Source: Zingiber officinale (Eukaryota; Streptophyta; Magnoliopsida; Zingiberales; Zingiberaceae). From it: a DNA stretch of 64,000 nt. The stretch is taken from assembly GCF_018446385.1 (NCBI RefSeq), contig NW_024589857.1:186001-250000 (forward strand), written 5' to 3'. Of the stretch, positions 26,902 through 39,394 are shown in pieces; the stretch's first letter is position 1; each line of letters starts with the position of its first letter. The notes under the pieces are model-generated. The model saw nothing but the letters and a program-made list of their open reading frames with translations, made no database searches and was not told the origin of the DNA. The position numbers and the translations under genes are program-made.

Positions 26902-28783
26902 TGTTAGGATCCTTTGTACGGCTAGAGAGGGGGGTGTGAATAGCCGACCCCAATTCGTTCTCGATTCTTTCTACAATGTCGAGTTAGCGCAGCGGAAATA
27001 AAACAATAGAAGCGACAAAGAAAGAAATCAAACCTCAAACTCGATGGATGTAACGAGGTTCGGAGATTAGGGCTCCTACTCCTCGGCGTGTCCGTAAGGT
27101 GGACGAGTCCGGTCAATCCGTCGGTGGATGAGTCCCCGGAGAACCGGCTAATATAAACTCCTTATGGGTGGAGAAACCTCGCCACACTCTTTTGCAACAG
27201 CAAACAAAGGAGTACAACAATGGAAAACAAACAAGAACAATAGAAATTGTAATACACTTGCTTGCCTCTTGTTGTCGTTGGAACCTTGATGAAGCGGCTT
27301 CTGGATCCGGCTAGAACACCGGCGAAACTCACGCGAGCTTGACCCAACGAGCTCAACAAAGCTCAAGAAGAAAAAGCTTCTACACTTCGAAAGAAGAAGA
27401 AGAAGAAGTGAAGCCCTCGACCCCTTTATACTGCGAAGAAAGCAGTGAAGAAACTGGCCGTTGCATCGCAACTGAATCGATCGTGCAGGCCGATCGGCCT
27501 AAGCGCGAAGCTTCATTTGTCACTGATCGGTCCCGGACCGATCGGTGTCGCGATCAAGCCACGATCGATGCGTGGACGATCGAGGAACCTCTGATCGGTC
27601 CATAGGCCGTCGGTCTTCTCCTCTCGCCATCGATCTCTTCACGATCGGTGCCGGCCGTCGGCCATCAAATGGATCGGTCGGACCGATCCACGGTTTCTTC
27701 TCGCAGGTTGCGTTGCCTCTGATCGGTCTCGGGCCGATCGATTCTGTCGATGAGCCGATCTAATTCGATCGGTCACCGGGCCGTCGAGCAACAGATATCC
27801 GGATCGGTCACGGGCCGATCCAACTCCTCGGTTTAGAGTGCCCTCTCTAACCTAGTTCGGAGAACGAGCTCTGAGCCCTCTCCGACTCCATATGCCAAGC
27901 TTCACTCACTTGGACTTCTCAACACGGATGTCCGATCACCCTTGATCCATCTGGATTTTCCTTGCCGGCTTCACTCAGGACTTCATTCACCAGGAGTTTC
28001 TTTCTGCCTAACATCCCGTTAGGACTTTCTCATTCACCTAGCTTCACTCACTAGGATTTTCACAGCTTCACTCACGGATTTCAATCTGCTTCACTCACGG
28101 GACTTTTAAATCTGCAGCTTCACTCACAGGACTTTCCTTCCAGCTTCACTCACGGGACTTCCAACCCTAACATCCAGTTAGGACTTTCCTGTTGCCTCAC
28201 CAGGACTTTCCAATTGCCTAACATCCAGTTAGGACTTTCCTTTACTCACGTCTCACGGGACTTCTCGTGCCAAGTCTTCATACTTGGACTTTTCCGTGCC
28301 AAGTCTCCATACTTGGACTTTTCCGTGCAAGCTCCTGGCTTGGACTTTTCCGTGCCAAGTCTCCATACTTGGACTTTTCCGTCAGGTCCTCGTCGGTCAC
28401 CGTCAATCTTGACCAAAGGCCAAGCTCCCTGCTTGGACTTTTCCAGTGCCAAGTCTCCATACTTGGACTTTTCCAGTGCCAAGCTCCCTGCTTGGACTTT
28501 TCCGTTGCCAAGTCTCCATACTTGGACTTTTTCCCGAATCAGGTCAACCAGATCAACCTTGACCTACGGTTGCACCAATAATCTCCCAAACATCTATTCT
28601 TGTCCCATATCAAGAATAGAACTCTCTCACGAGTGTCAAACATCAACATGCAACACAACTAGGTCAACCTTGACCTAAGGTTGCACCGACAATCTTCCCA
28701 AGTCAAACATCAAAATACAACTCGAGTCAAGTCAACTCGAGTCGGGTCAACCAGGTCAACCTTGACCTAAGGTTGCACCAACA
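26902..28783 (-). repeat. LTR (right; 5' LTR of the element)
   Basis: Partner of the left LTR with the same ends and the same internal arrays. The tandem arrays differ in copy number and spacing between the two LTRs while the outer few hundred bases are almost the same, as expected if the arrays slip faster than point mutation. Confidence 0.92.
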
Positions 28784-28788
28784 ATTTC

Positions 28789-29449
28789 TTACTTAAAATA
28801 AAATAGAATAAAAATTGAAAGAACGTTATATATTCAACTCATCGTCAAATGAACATTTAAAAAAATTAATAATAATTAAATGAGCATCCAATTATATTTT
28901 TTATCCCAAAATATTTTTATTTTCAATATTGTTGTCGAGCAACTACAATTAATTCAGACATGTAAGAGTTCCGAGATAATTGTTTACAATATAATAAAAA
29001 ATATTTTATTTTAATCAAAATTACTATGTATATAATATTACCGCATAATATTATTAATTCGTAGCGGTTATAATAATATTGAAAATAAAAATATTTTTAG
29101 ATAAACAATACGATGGCCGTGCGATCGCATCCGATCGCTGCTATCATCACCTCGCCATTAAAGCCCAAACGAACGGTCGATAAGTCCGCCGCACAGATTT
29201 GACAGAACTACGCGTCGCACAGAGAATACACCGACCCCATTACGGCCCACGACAGGGAGGATAGAAAAAGGAGGCCGAATAATAAATTGCGTTTAATTAT
29301 CTTGTTTATTTATTGGGAAGAAAAAACAATAAAACAAGGCGACATTTTTGGCTTCCATTTGAGGTCTCGGCGAAAGCGTGTGCTTTGGCGATATACTTCT
29401 CTCGTTAGGGTTAGGGTTAGGGAACCATCCGGTGTGGTCCTAGGCGTCC
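28789..29449 (+). other. DSK2 upstream region
   Basis: AT-rich until about 29100, then mixed composition up to the start codon. The last 50 bases include a short telomere-like run at 29404-29421. No other gene seen. Confidence 0.5.
29404..29421 (+). promoter_or_regulatory. (TTAGGG)3 telomere-like motif in DSK2 leader
   Basis: Three TTAGGG hexamers about 30 bases before the ATG. Plant telo-box elements (AAACCCTAA on one strand) near transcription starts are known in genes of growth and translation. Here the unit is the six-base form rather than the usual plant seven-base TTTAGGG. A regulatory role is inference from position. Confidence 0.45.
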
Positions 29450-32400
29450 ATGGCTGCCGAGGGCGAGTCCGGCGGCGCCGCGCCTGCCTCCGCCACCATC
29501 CACATCCGATGCTCCAACGGCTCCAAGTTCTCCGTGCAGGCAGCGCTCGACGGGACGGTGGGCGCGTTCAAGGCCGTCGTCGCGGGCATCTGCGACGTGC
29601 CGACAGAACAGCAGCGCCTGATTTACAAAGGAAGGATCTTAAAGGACGACCATACGCTCGCGAGCTACGGTGCGTCCTCACGTTCGGTCTAGGATTATGT
29701 TACGCGTTGCATATTTTTGTCCTGATTTGGGTAGATCCTGGCTTAGTTCTTTGATAGATCTAGTGATCTCACGATGCATAAAGCATGGGCATCGTTCTGG
29801 CGTCCAAAGATGATATTTCCCTGCAATCAACTTTACTGTGATTTTTTTTTTTTTACGGTGCTTTGAATATTGTTCCCGATATACATTTGACCTCTTATTT
29901 TTTATTGTTTGTCATTTCACATGATGATTCTCTGTAATGTGGTTGTGAAATTTAGCTAAATGGTTAGTGGTCTTAGTAGAATTATCTATATTTATCTGTT
30001 TCATGTCATCAAACAAAGTAGACTTTTCCAACCATTTACTTCGTAAACCTTCCTTCACCCGCTAATATGATGGCAAAGAAACATACAAAATCCAATTCTT
30101 TATCCGAGTGTGGTGGACACGGGCATATATGCTGGCCATAAATATGATCAATTTTTAGATGTTTTGTGTAATCTTCTTTCTTCCCATTATGTGTTTGAGT
30201 TTTATACAACACTAAACACACTCAGGAAAACAGATCTTTCTTCTTGGCTCAAAACTTTCTATGAAATATTTTCTTAGACCAGATGAAAAGGGGATGTGTT
30301 GTGTTAGACCCTGTCAGCATGCCTACTACCTCACGAACATAGCTACTCACTGTACTTGTGGTATGACTAATTCATGATTACTAGCAAGGTAACATTACAT
30401 CGTGATCAATGGGAGATATATTTATGTAGCCAATCTCAAATAATTGGAATTGCAGCTTGTTATTAATGTATAGATTCACCTGGTTCTTGATACAATAAAT
30501 AATTTGTATCACTATCTGCTAATTCATATCTTTCTGAACAGGTGTTGAATCAGATCATACCATTCACTTGGTTCGTGGTGCTGCTTCATCAGCTGCACCA
30601 GCTGATAAAGCTGTGAATAACCAAGGAGCCTCGAGAACAACGAACAGTAGTCCGTCATCCACTCCGGGAGGTTCCATGTTCCCAGGCCTGAATGTTAATG
30701 GGTTATCTGGTAGTGGAACAGCTGGTTTATTGGGAACTGGAATTCCAGAGCTTGATCAGATGCAGCAGCAGCTTAGTCAGAACCCAAACATGATGAGGGA
30801 AATTATGAATTTGCCTGCCATGCAGAACCTCATTAGCAATCCAGATATAATCCGCAATCTTTTTATGAACAATCCTCAAATGCGTGAAATTATTGACCGC
30901 AATCCTGAGCTCGCGCATGTTCTCAATGACCCGAGTACTCTAAGGCAGACCCTTGAGGCGGCAAGGAATCCTGAACTCATGAGGGAAATGATGCGTAACA
31001 CTGACAGGGCGATGAGCAATATTGAATCATCTCCTGAAGGATTCAACATGCTACGACGCATGTATGAAACTGTTCAGGAGCCATTCCTTAATGCAACCAC
31101 TATGGGAGGAGACTTAGGGGGTGACATGGGATCCAACCCATTTGCTGCTCTTCTTGGAAATCAAGGTGCTGGACGTGGCAGAGAGTCTCCAGCAGACTCA
31201 GCTCGTAGTCCAGAGCCAACAACTGGAACTGTACCTAATGCCAATCCTCTCCCTAACCCTTGGGGCACCAACAGTAAGTTTCTATGCTCACTTTATATGA
31301 TCACCTTCCTGCTAATATTTTTATTCTTTACTATTTTACTGGGTTGTTTGATTGGTAGCTGGAGGGTCACAGCCAGTCAATACAAGATCAACTGCTACAA
31401 GTGCACCAGCAACTCCTGGCTTAAATGGTCTTGGTTCTCTGGATTTTGAAAATATGGCTGGTAGGATGCAGGATCCCTCCATGTTAAGTCAGGTTTTGCA
31501 AAATCCTGCCATGATGCAGATGATGCAAAATCTCCTTTCTGATCCTCAGTATGTTAACCAGGTAGTGTCTGAAGAACCATGATTGATTTGCCATGCATGG
31601 TCTCTTACTTTTGTTTGTTAATTGATGCAGATGCTTAATTCCAACCCTAATGTACGTAGTTTATTGGAATCCAACACTCAGTTAAGAGAGATGATGCAAA
31701 ATCCAGATTTTATTCGCCAGCTTATGTCACCTGAAACAATGCAGGTGAGTGTGTTGTAGAATTTTACATTTTGTTTAAAATCTGTGATTTGAATAATTCT
31801 ACTCTGCAGCAACTTTTATCTTTTCAACAATCTCTGTTCTCCCACATTGGACGGCAGCAGTCAACCCCGTGAGTCAACCACTTTTATTTTTTTTTCCCTC
31901 TTTTTTTTTTTAAGATTGTATGTACTTTTCCATTGGGCTTTTTACTTGTTCATTGTACCAGTTTAGTTTTTTTTCTACTTATCATTCATTGTCTCTACCA
32001 TATACCCTTGTAATAGGCAATTGTTGAATCAAATAGACACTATTTTGCATTTTGTGGATTTTTCTAATGCAAATATTATTTAGTTTAACCGAAACTTTTT
32101 ATTTGCTTTTAGTTCTTTATTTTTTTCATATGAGAATAGATTATTTAGGTGACTGATTCTTTTCTCCTTTTTTTTTACAGGGAACAAGAGCAGACAGGTC
32201 GGGGTACTGGCAACGGTAAACATCATCCCTAAATTGTTATACCCTTTTTTGTTTGTTTCGGATTGCAATGCGCTAATAGTTGCTCTTTCTTTAGATGTTT
32301 CGTGATCCTTGATGATTTGTCGCTCAGTGATTGCATACTTAATCCAATATGAACTGTTTTTGAGTCGAAAAATCTATTTGTCAAAACGGGTGGCAATGTG

Positions 32401-34385
32401 GCATCATTGTTGTGGTGAATATTAACTAGTATTATGATCCATGGATTGTGTCAAGGTTATTTGTCTGTACCAAAATTTTCACACTATCCTAGGGCCTAAA
32501 TTCACTTTTCCAAGCAAACACATGAGTACCTTAATTCATCTGAACTCACGATAGACCCACACTTTAACCTGAAACCTGCTCAATCTGTATGAATGTGTTT
32601 AAATTGCTAGCTTGCTGTAGAAACAGCAGAAGCATGAGAAGAAGAGGGAGAGACACAAAGTTACATTAAACTTGTTATATTGAATAGTATTCTATTTTTA
32701 ATGTTTCTCTATTAAAAAACTTGTATTTGATAATTTAAATACATTTTTTATTCCATAGCCTTAAACCTGAAATAACTGTTTTGTATAACTAACTTAGCAA
32801 TTTAGTATGTATATGGGACTCATTCACTACCATTTCTATTCCCTTCAAGGCAAGTGACAGAGCTTACCATTAGGTATTCCACTGCAGAAGGTCAGAATTT
32901 AATCTCTAAATTGATTATTTTAGTTTAAAGCTAGTCCATTTGGGATTCATTGCCTTGAACTAAACTGCTATACAATTTATTAATTAAATAGAATAAATTC
33001 ACAAGGCAACAATTTTCATTTTCTTGAAATCTTATTGTTACTTAATACATCAAAAAAAAAATTATTTCTATTTATGATCTTACTATCTTAGTCTAATATC
33101 CAAATCATAAGCCCTATTCCATACAAGTTAGAAGAGTGAGTCTCGGGATCTTGAAGCAAATATTCTGCTAAAAGCATGCATTTAAAAGTTGAGTTGGCGT
33201 TTTGTGCAGCTTTTTAGTTATATTTGCAATGATGCATGATTTTAGCAACTGTTCTAGAGTTGTATTTGCTGCTTCTTTGAACCATGAATTCTGATGAGAT
33301 AATTACGTTCTCTGCTTGATCTCTCATATCATGCTCGCACGCTGCTACTTGACATTTGATAGGCACGCAAAGCAACACGGGACTGGAATTCCTGATGAAC
33401 ATGTTTGGTGGGCTTGGTGCAGGAGGTCTTGGGATCCCCAATCCTTCAAATGGTCAATTTTCTTATCTCTAGTTGCACTTATTTATGAAGTTCAGCTTGT
33501 TAAATTATTGGAAATATAGACTGAAATTGGAACCTTGCTAATGAGGAATTTGAGTTTGGGCCTCTAACACCTAATCTAGGCCCTTCATTTAAGAAAATTG
33601 ATATTTGTCAAGCTATTTTCACACGCTTGATGGATTGCCCTCATATCAAGTTTGATTGTGTTGGTAGCATCTAGGTTAGTTTTGCCATATTTTTGATACA
33701 ATTATGTCTGTTTTTTTAATCAAGCTGCTTTGTGAAACTATTTGGTAGACTTTAAAAAATTGCACATTTCACTCTTGAAAAATTGTTCTTATATTATGTT
33801 AATCTATTTTCATTAGGTTATTTTTTGTAAGTTTTGATACAAAATATTGTTCATTATGTTGTTTATTGAGACAATTTGGTGGACTCAGCACTCTTTCGCA
33901 TGCTATTTTTGGTTAGTCCGAGTGTTTTTGATCAGGTGTATTTTTGTACAACTTTCATATAAACTTCATTTATTAAACAGTTTGGTATGCCAACTTCGAC
34001 TGAAAATTTACCAAATTTCATATTCCTGATAGCTTGCAACTTCGATTCAAGATGCTATTTATCACATTGATAGGTGAATTGGTTTGATAGGCTGAATTAG
34101 TAAGATGTGGGATTGTGTTTTTTTCAATAAGGAGGTTCAAATTCAAAATTCTTCGTTAATATGGGCCTAACTTGGGCATTTCCCCTAGTCTTAATTGGAA
34201 TGTGAATCTGAACTTTAATTTCTCTGTCACTTGCAGTACCTCCAGAAGAACTTTATGCGACTCAGTTGTCCCAGCTTCAAGAAATGGGATTTTACGACAC
34301 TCAGGAGAATATCCGTGCGCTAACTGCCACTGCAGGGAACATCCATGCTGCCGTCGAGCGACTCCTTGGGAATCTCGGGCAGTAA
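29450..34385 (+). CDS. DSK2: Ubiquilin-like shuttle protein DSK2
   Basis: Shuttle factor that binds ubiquitin chains through its C-terminal UBA domain and the proteasome (or ATG8) through its ubiquitin-like and STI1 regions. Exons: 29450-29669, 30542-31273, 31359-31561, 31631-31744, 31810-31868, 32181-32215, 33363-33452, 34237-34385; 1602 nt, 533 aa. UBL at about residues 15-87 ([33 protein letters not shown]). STI1-type Met/Asn/Pro-rich repeats follow ([40 protein letters not shown], then a second set in exons 3-4). A Gly-rich stretch ([18 protein letters not shown]) precedes the UBA at about residues 487-533 ([34 protein letters not shown]). The start is the first ATG, matching the usual acidic leader. 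It looks intact. Whether it is the DSK2a or DSK2b orthologue cannot be told. Confidence 0.95.
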
Positions 34386-35511
34386 CTTGACTTGGAAGAA
34401 CCACTATTCAGCATGCCTCCCTGCCTCCTCCGATCGCCGAGTCCAAGATTTACCAGCTTTAAGATCATGTCTGTAAGATTCGTCAGTTTTCATTGTTCCA
34501 GAGCAGATGGCAGCATATCAGTTTTAAATTGTCAGCATAAATGACTCGAGACGTCGCCTTTTGTTTCACATTACCGTATTTCTTGAATGCTTACATGCAC
34601 ATACGAGGATGTATGTATGTTGATATCATATACCGTGAATAATTAAGAGTATCGAATCTATAGTGTGATTGTTCTGTTCATATTTTCCATATTCTTTACT
34701 ATCTCTTTCCAGATGTTGTAGCAAAACTTAGCAGGTAAACAAGTTAAGCTTCTCGCGAGTTTGATCCCATTCAAAAAAGCAATTCATTTGTTTGTTCAAT
34801 TAAGTTAACAAGTCGAGTTTGAGCTTAATTTTGAGTTTGAAAACATTATCAAGCTGAGATAAAACGAACTGAGCTCGATCCTCTACACTCCTAGCAAAGC
34901 TTCAAAGCATAATTTGACTTGGTACAGAAGCTTGTTAGAAACCCAGAACATCATCAAGAAGTTGACTTGCATATAGAGTACAGGGTCAAAGAAAGCATTC
35001 TCAACAAATAGGTAAATCCGTCAATGAGCTTATTGAAAGGTCAACAAGAGCATGCACGTCAACTCCCTTAAATATAAATTTTATTTTAAATTTTACATTT
35101 GGTATAAAATAAATTTTTACCTGCTACTCTATCCTTCTCTAAATTTAAATTTTATATTTAAATTTTACATTTGGTATAAAATAAATTTTTATCTGCTATT
35201 CTATCCTTCTCTAAATTTAAATTTTATAAATAATACTTTTTTTTTCAATTTAGAGAAGGAAATTTATTTCTTAAATAAAATATATAAAATAAAGACAATA
35301 GATTGTATAATGAAAATAGATATATTTTCCACAAAATTATGATAGGCTGATGTTGTTATCACCACCATGTTGCAGTGTTGAAACTGCTTTCTATAATGTC
35401 ATAGCGATCCAATGTCGATCGCATCATAGTAATCCGAATTGTCGTGTGTGGAGGAATAAACATCGCAAAGAGAATGCTTGATGTGTGTGCCGAGTACGAA
35501 GAAAAAGGCTC
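34386..35511. other. DSK2 3' flank with AT-rich repeat
   Basis: 3' UTR-like sequence to about 34700, then AT-rich sequence. From about 35050 it contains a tandem duplication described separately. No gene seen. Confidence 0.5.
35070..35235 (+). repeat. Two-copy ~78-bp tandem duplication
   Basis: The segment with ACATTTGGTATAAAATAAAT, then CTGCTA and TATCCTTCTCTAAATTTAAA, occurs twice, at about 35094-35163 and 35168-35230, with only a few differences. It sits in an AT-rich, possibly MITE-derived stretch. Confidence 0.8.
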
Positions 35512-36232
35512 TTAGTTCACCTGAACTTTAAGCTTAGTCATGCCAACCTCCAGCTTTCCAACAATGGCTTCATTTTGTTCGCCACGGGGCTTTGCGTCTT
35601 TGATCCTAAGCCATGGATGCTGCGGTTGGCCGATTTTCTGAAGCAATGTCAAGTAGGGGTACAGGAACTCAGTAAACTTGCAGGCATCAGCCTCAGGAAA
35701 CTTGTATTTCTCAACTAGTAGCTTGTCTAGTGGCAGCCAGAATTTGGGTCTTCGGGTCCTCTTGAGGTCACCATCCAATCCTTCCAAGTGTAATATTGTC
35801 TTCAATAATTTTGGAATTCATACTTCAAATTGTAGAGCAAATTAGGAACAGGAACAGGAACAGTGATAAATCAATTCGATCACAGAAACTAAGAGAATAA
35901 AACTTTACCAGATAAATCATAACATTCGTCCCCAAATTTCGATTTTTGGCAATGATTGATCGAAGAAGATTGAAAGGGCGATCTTACCTTATGGCAGAGC
36001 CGTACACAAACATCGCAAACGCGAAATGGAAATGCTCGGAGAGAAGTAGTACCTGCGATCGGGTGTCATAGGCGAGGCAGACGGTGGAGAAATGCCCCCA
36101 GCCTAGCTTCCTCTGCGCAACGTAGCGCCAGCCGGCGAACTGGTTCCCAATTCTGACCGCTTGGTAGCGTCCCTCGCGGTAGGCATCCACGCCCTCGTCC
36201 TCCTGCGACCCCGAAGACGAAGAGCACGGCAT
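35512..36232 (-). pseudogene. SRSF protein kinase (SRPK) pseudogene, core deleted
   Basis: The minus strand begins with a good SRPK first exon (from 36232: MPCSSSSGSQEDEGVDAYRE, then GNQFAGWRYVAQRKLGWGHFSTVCLAYDTRSQ), ending at a plausible donor at about 36050. This covers the glycine-rich loop. The next recognisable piece, about 35790-35512, is the family's C terminus (GDLKRTRRPKFWLPLDKLLVEKYKFPEADA, QHPWL, NEAIVGKLEVGMTKLKVQV). Everything between, including the VALK lysine, catalytic loop, spacer and activation segment, is missing; only about 240 bases of filler join the two. The C-terminal piece is also degraded, with an extra residue in the KFW-PLD motif and loss of the DFTPEKRPTA block. 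It cannot be an active kinase. It faces away from the RAB gene, 381 bp apart. Confidence 0.85.
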
Positions 36233-36613
36233 CTTCCTTTGTTTTTTTCTCCCAAAGCTCTCGCCTTTTCCGGCTGTCTCGCGGTATCCGAAGGATCTCC
36301 AAGTCGGCGTTGGCGTCAAATCGCGGTGAGCGATAATACCTAAAACAATTATTTATTAATATAATAAAAGAGTAATAAAATTAAAATAGAATTTTTTTTT
36401 TTACTTCCCCTTCCCCTTTCTTACCTCGTAAATCGGATGTAAAAACTGCTTTTCTGTCATGGGGAAGGACATTTGATGATAAAGAAGGCTATAGCTTACA
36501 CTTCCTACTTTCCGCAGCTCGCTTCCTCCCAAACAGATTTCAAGTTTCCTTTCCCTTCTTTACCCTTCTCAAACAGTGCGTAGTTACCGCCTTCGATTCC
36601 GCGATCAAGATCC
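36233..36613. promoter_or_regulatory. Divergent intergenic region, SRPK pseudogene/RABF2
   Basis: Short shared upstream region. The SRPK remnant reads left and the RAB gene reads right. The RAB leader is pyrimidine-rich (CTTCC/CCTTTCCC runs at about 36495-36570). No decisive core promoter element is called. Confidence 0.4.
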
Positions 36614-37874
36614 ATGGGGACGGCCGGAAACAGCAGCGTCAACGCCAAGCTGGTCAGTCAACCTTCGAATCGTCTCCCGTCGTGCCGAATTCACCGATCC
36701 TTTCTGCCTTGTTCCGATCGCAGGTCTTGCTGGGCGATATGGGCGCTGGGAAGTCCAGCCTCGTCATCCGGTTCGTGAGGGGGCAGTTTATCGAGTTCCA
36801 GGTTTCCATTTCTCCGGATCGCTCGTCCCTTGGGGGTCCGGGCTCTATTTTTTGTGAAATTTGGGGGCGAAAATAGGGGTTTTGTAATTGATTTTCTTCT
36901 CTCAACTGCAGGAGTCCACGATCGGCGCGGCATTCTTTGCACAGACGTTGACGGTGGGCGACACCGCAGTGAAGTTTGAGATTTGGGACACCGCGGGGCA
37001 AGAGAGGTATCACAGCTTGGCCCCCATGTACTACCGAGGCGCAGCCGCGGCAATCATCGTTTATGACATGACCAGCACGGTAAGCGGCGTCTGATCCTTG
37101 TTCCACTGTTCCATTTCTTCACCACGATGAAATTCAGTATATTAATGCGTAAAAATCACTTTTTTCGTTTCATTGATTGCCATTTTGGTTTATTTTCTAT
37201 CGAGTTTAGGAATCATTTGAAAAGGCAAAAAACTGGGTACAAGAATTGCGAAAACAAGGTGGGTTTAGGTTTACTTACACTTAGCTAAGTAATATTGCTG
37301 TTAATCTTCTTTTAACTAATTCGCAAGGTGATATAGGTAATCCAAATATGGTGACAGCCCTTGCTGGAAATAAATGTGATCTGGAGGACAAAAGGAAGGT
37401 GCAAACTGAGGTAACCATTCTGCTTGACAAGTTTCCATGTGGTTTCCCTTCTCTAGGTTCCTTCTTTCCTATGTATTAAACAATTTAATAGTTTCATGGA
37501 TTTTCGATAAATGGCCGCAGAATCTGAGATCACCATCATTAGTTTAAGTTTCCCTGATCTGGTTGTTACCTATTCTATTGTGTAATTGAGTCCCATCTAT
37601 ACATTCAGAAAGCAATAAGTACAAATGAACCTTTCTGCTTGCATGTTGTGTGAGCATGGATACATGAACCTGATGCTGATTTCAATCGAATTGTTGAATT
37701 TGTTGAGTGAGGAAGTTGGACATATAGCAATTGTTAAAGAGCAATCTCTTGTGGTTGATCTTTCACTTGCTTCCAACTACTAGAATATTGTTTCAGTATC
37801 TTTCTATAACATGTGGATAACTCTGTTGGAGGTATTCTGCAAGTGGAATTTTATTGCAGAAATATTCATGCAAG

Positions 37875-37909
<35 letters not shown>

Positions 37910-39007
37910 TGTTTATTCAAAACCTCTGCCATGCAATCTTGTTATTGTGCATGATAGATTATTGTACATCCCATGTAGATCTTGCTTGAAAAGGATAGAA
38001 GAGAAGTTAAAGCAATATAACCTTATCAAATAGCGGAAATAATTCTAGTGCAACTCATCAGTGTCAGTCTTGCAGGAAGCAAATACATATGCAGAGGAGA
38101 ATGGTCTTTTCTTCATGGAAACCTCTGCCAGAACAGCCATCAATGTGAATGATATATTTTATGAGATAGGTACATGCTTCATTGGATTATTACTATTCTA
38201 TCAAAAATAAGTTTGTAAGTTTAGACTATGTCAATCTGTTTTAATAGATGATCCCACTTAGTGTCCCATGTCTTGTGTATTGTCTGAAAATTTTCCTTTA
38301 TTAGATCAACAAGTGAGTTATTAGTGATCATGCTGGAATTAGTTCTATATTGCCTTAAATAGCTGCTGAAGTTGACAAAAAAAGAAGAAGAAGAGAAGTT
38401 CTTTCAAATTCTGTTTGTTGCATTCTCTTGAAGAGATAGGCTTGTTCTGATTCTGTACCACATTCATATCCAGAGATATGTGAGTTTGCTTACCAACTCT
38501 ATTACAGTTGCCTATATTTGACATTGCTAGTTTTTCTTAATATTCTTGCTACTTGTTCTTACCTATATGCTTCTGTTTGAAGTTCATACTTTTTGTTTCT
38601 TGCAAGTTAGCCACTTAGGAGTGTCTCCTACAAGATCATCTCCACACAATGTTTCAGTTATTGACCAGCTGATCAATTGGGAGTTTCAAATTGTTGTGGC
38701 TGTCTTCAGATTCTTTTGTTGTTATGATAATTTTTGCCTGTTATATATGTTCTAGATACTAGCTTTTTAAGGTGAATTTGACCCAAAAATGTTAATTTGT
38801 TGGATTTACATTTTCTTCTAGAGTCTCTTTGCATTTTCATTCTTCGCAACAAGAATCCAATGCGCACTATTTTATAATGCACTCTTGTATTCCTTTGTGC
38901 AACCAGCAAAACGGTTACCACAAACCCAACCAGCTCAACAACCAGCTGGAGTGGTTCTTACAAATACATCAGCTGAAAGATCACAAGCTTCATCATGCTG
39001 TTCTTAG
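36614..39007 (+). CDS. RABF2: RAB5-type GTPase, RABF2 (RHA1/ARA7-like)
   Basis: Small GTPase of the endosomal/prevacuolar pathway. Exons: 36614-36652, 36724-36801, 36912-37079, 37210-37258, 37337-37410, 38076-38169, 38907-39007; 603 nt, 200 aa, the family's usual length. P-loop GDMGAGKSS at residues 17-25, effector region [13 protein letters not shown] (40-52), switch [21 protein letters not shown] with Gln69, guanine motif NKCD (123-126), and ETSA. The C terminus SSCCS carries the two cysteines expected to be geranylgeranylated. The N terminus lacks the myristoylation pattern and palmitoylated end of the plant-specific RABF1/ARA6 type, so RABF2 is the better call. Intron 5 has a CT/CA microsatellite at about 37877-37909. 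It looks intact. Confidence 0.95.
37877..37909 (+). repeat. (CT)n(CA)n compound microsatellite in RABF2 intron
   Basis: A CT run passes directly into a CA run in the fifth intron of the RABF2 gene. It is probably polymorphic. Confidence 0.85.
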
Positions 39008-39255
39008 GTAACTTTTACAAATGATTCTTCAATGCATTTCTCTTTTAACGTTCAACAGCGTTCTTAATTAAATGGACATGACCTTCGAAAGATATCTTAC
39101 ATATACTTAATGCTCTTGGGAATTATAGACGCCCAATGTGCATGGTAAAATTTCTTACACTATCAGAAAGTGCATAATCAAATTCATATTTGCAGCTCTA
39201 TCTGTTACATAAATGGAAATATGTACATTTTCTTTCTGGACAAATGGCACATTGT

Positions 39256-39394
39256 AGAATAGAAATGAACAAAAATACAACTCATGGAGTCAAAATTAGA
39301 ACTATATAGTTTTTGTTATGATGATAGAATAGAAATGAGCAAAAATGCAACTCATGGAGTCAAAATTAGAACTATATAGTTTTTGTTATGATGA
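39256..39394 (+). repeat. Two-copy ~69-bp tandem duplication
   Basis: The stretch GAATAGAAATGA(A/G)CAAAAATGC-like, through ACTCATGGAGTCAAAATTAG to TTTTTGTTATGATGATA, occurs twice in direct succession with only about two differences. It is recent and lies about 250 bp past the RABF2 stop. Confidence 0.9.

Larger units (their letters stand above)
21507..28783 (-). mobile_element. Copia-class LTR retrotransposon, gag-only
   Basis: LTRs at 21507-23389 and 26902-28783 (about 1.88 kb each), both starting TGTTAGGATCC and ending GCACCAACA. Flanking 5-bp duplications ATTTC lie at 21502-21506 and 28784-28788. The element reads on the minus strand: next to the right LTR, 26890-26901 read in reverse gives a TGGTATCAGAGC-type primer site (tRNA-Met), and next to the left LTR a polypurine tract lies at about 23390-23400. 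The internal 3.5 kb has one gag frame and no recognisable protease, integrase or reverse transcriptase, so it is a non-autonomous derivative that would depend on a relative. The perfect target duplication and closely similar LTRs suggest a fairly young insertion. It looks structurally whole for a gag-only element. Confidence 0.93.

Noticed and set aside
5651-34385. UPL4 and DSK2 as a functional ubiquitin cluster
   Set aside because: They are over 16 kb apart, with POP4 and an LTR element between them; shared pathway is probably coincidence.
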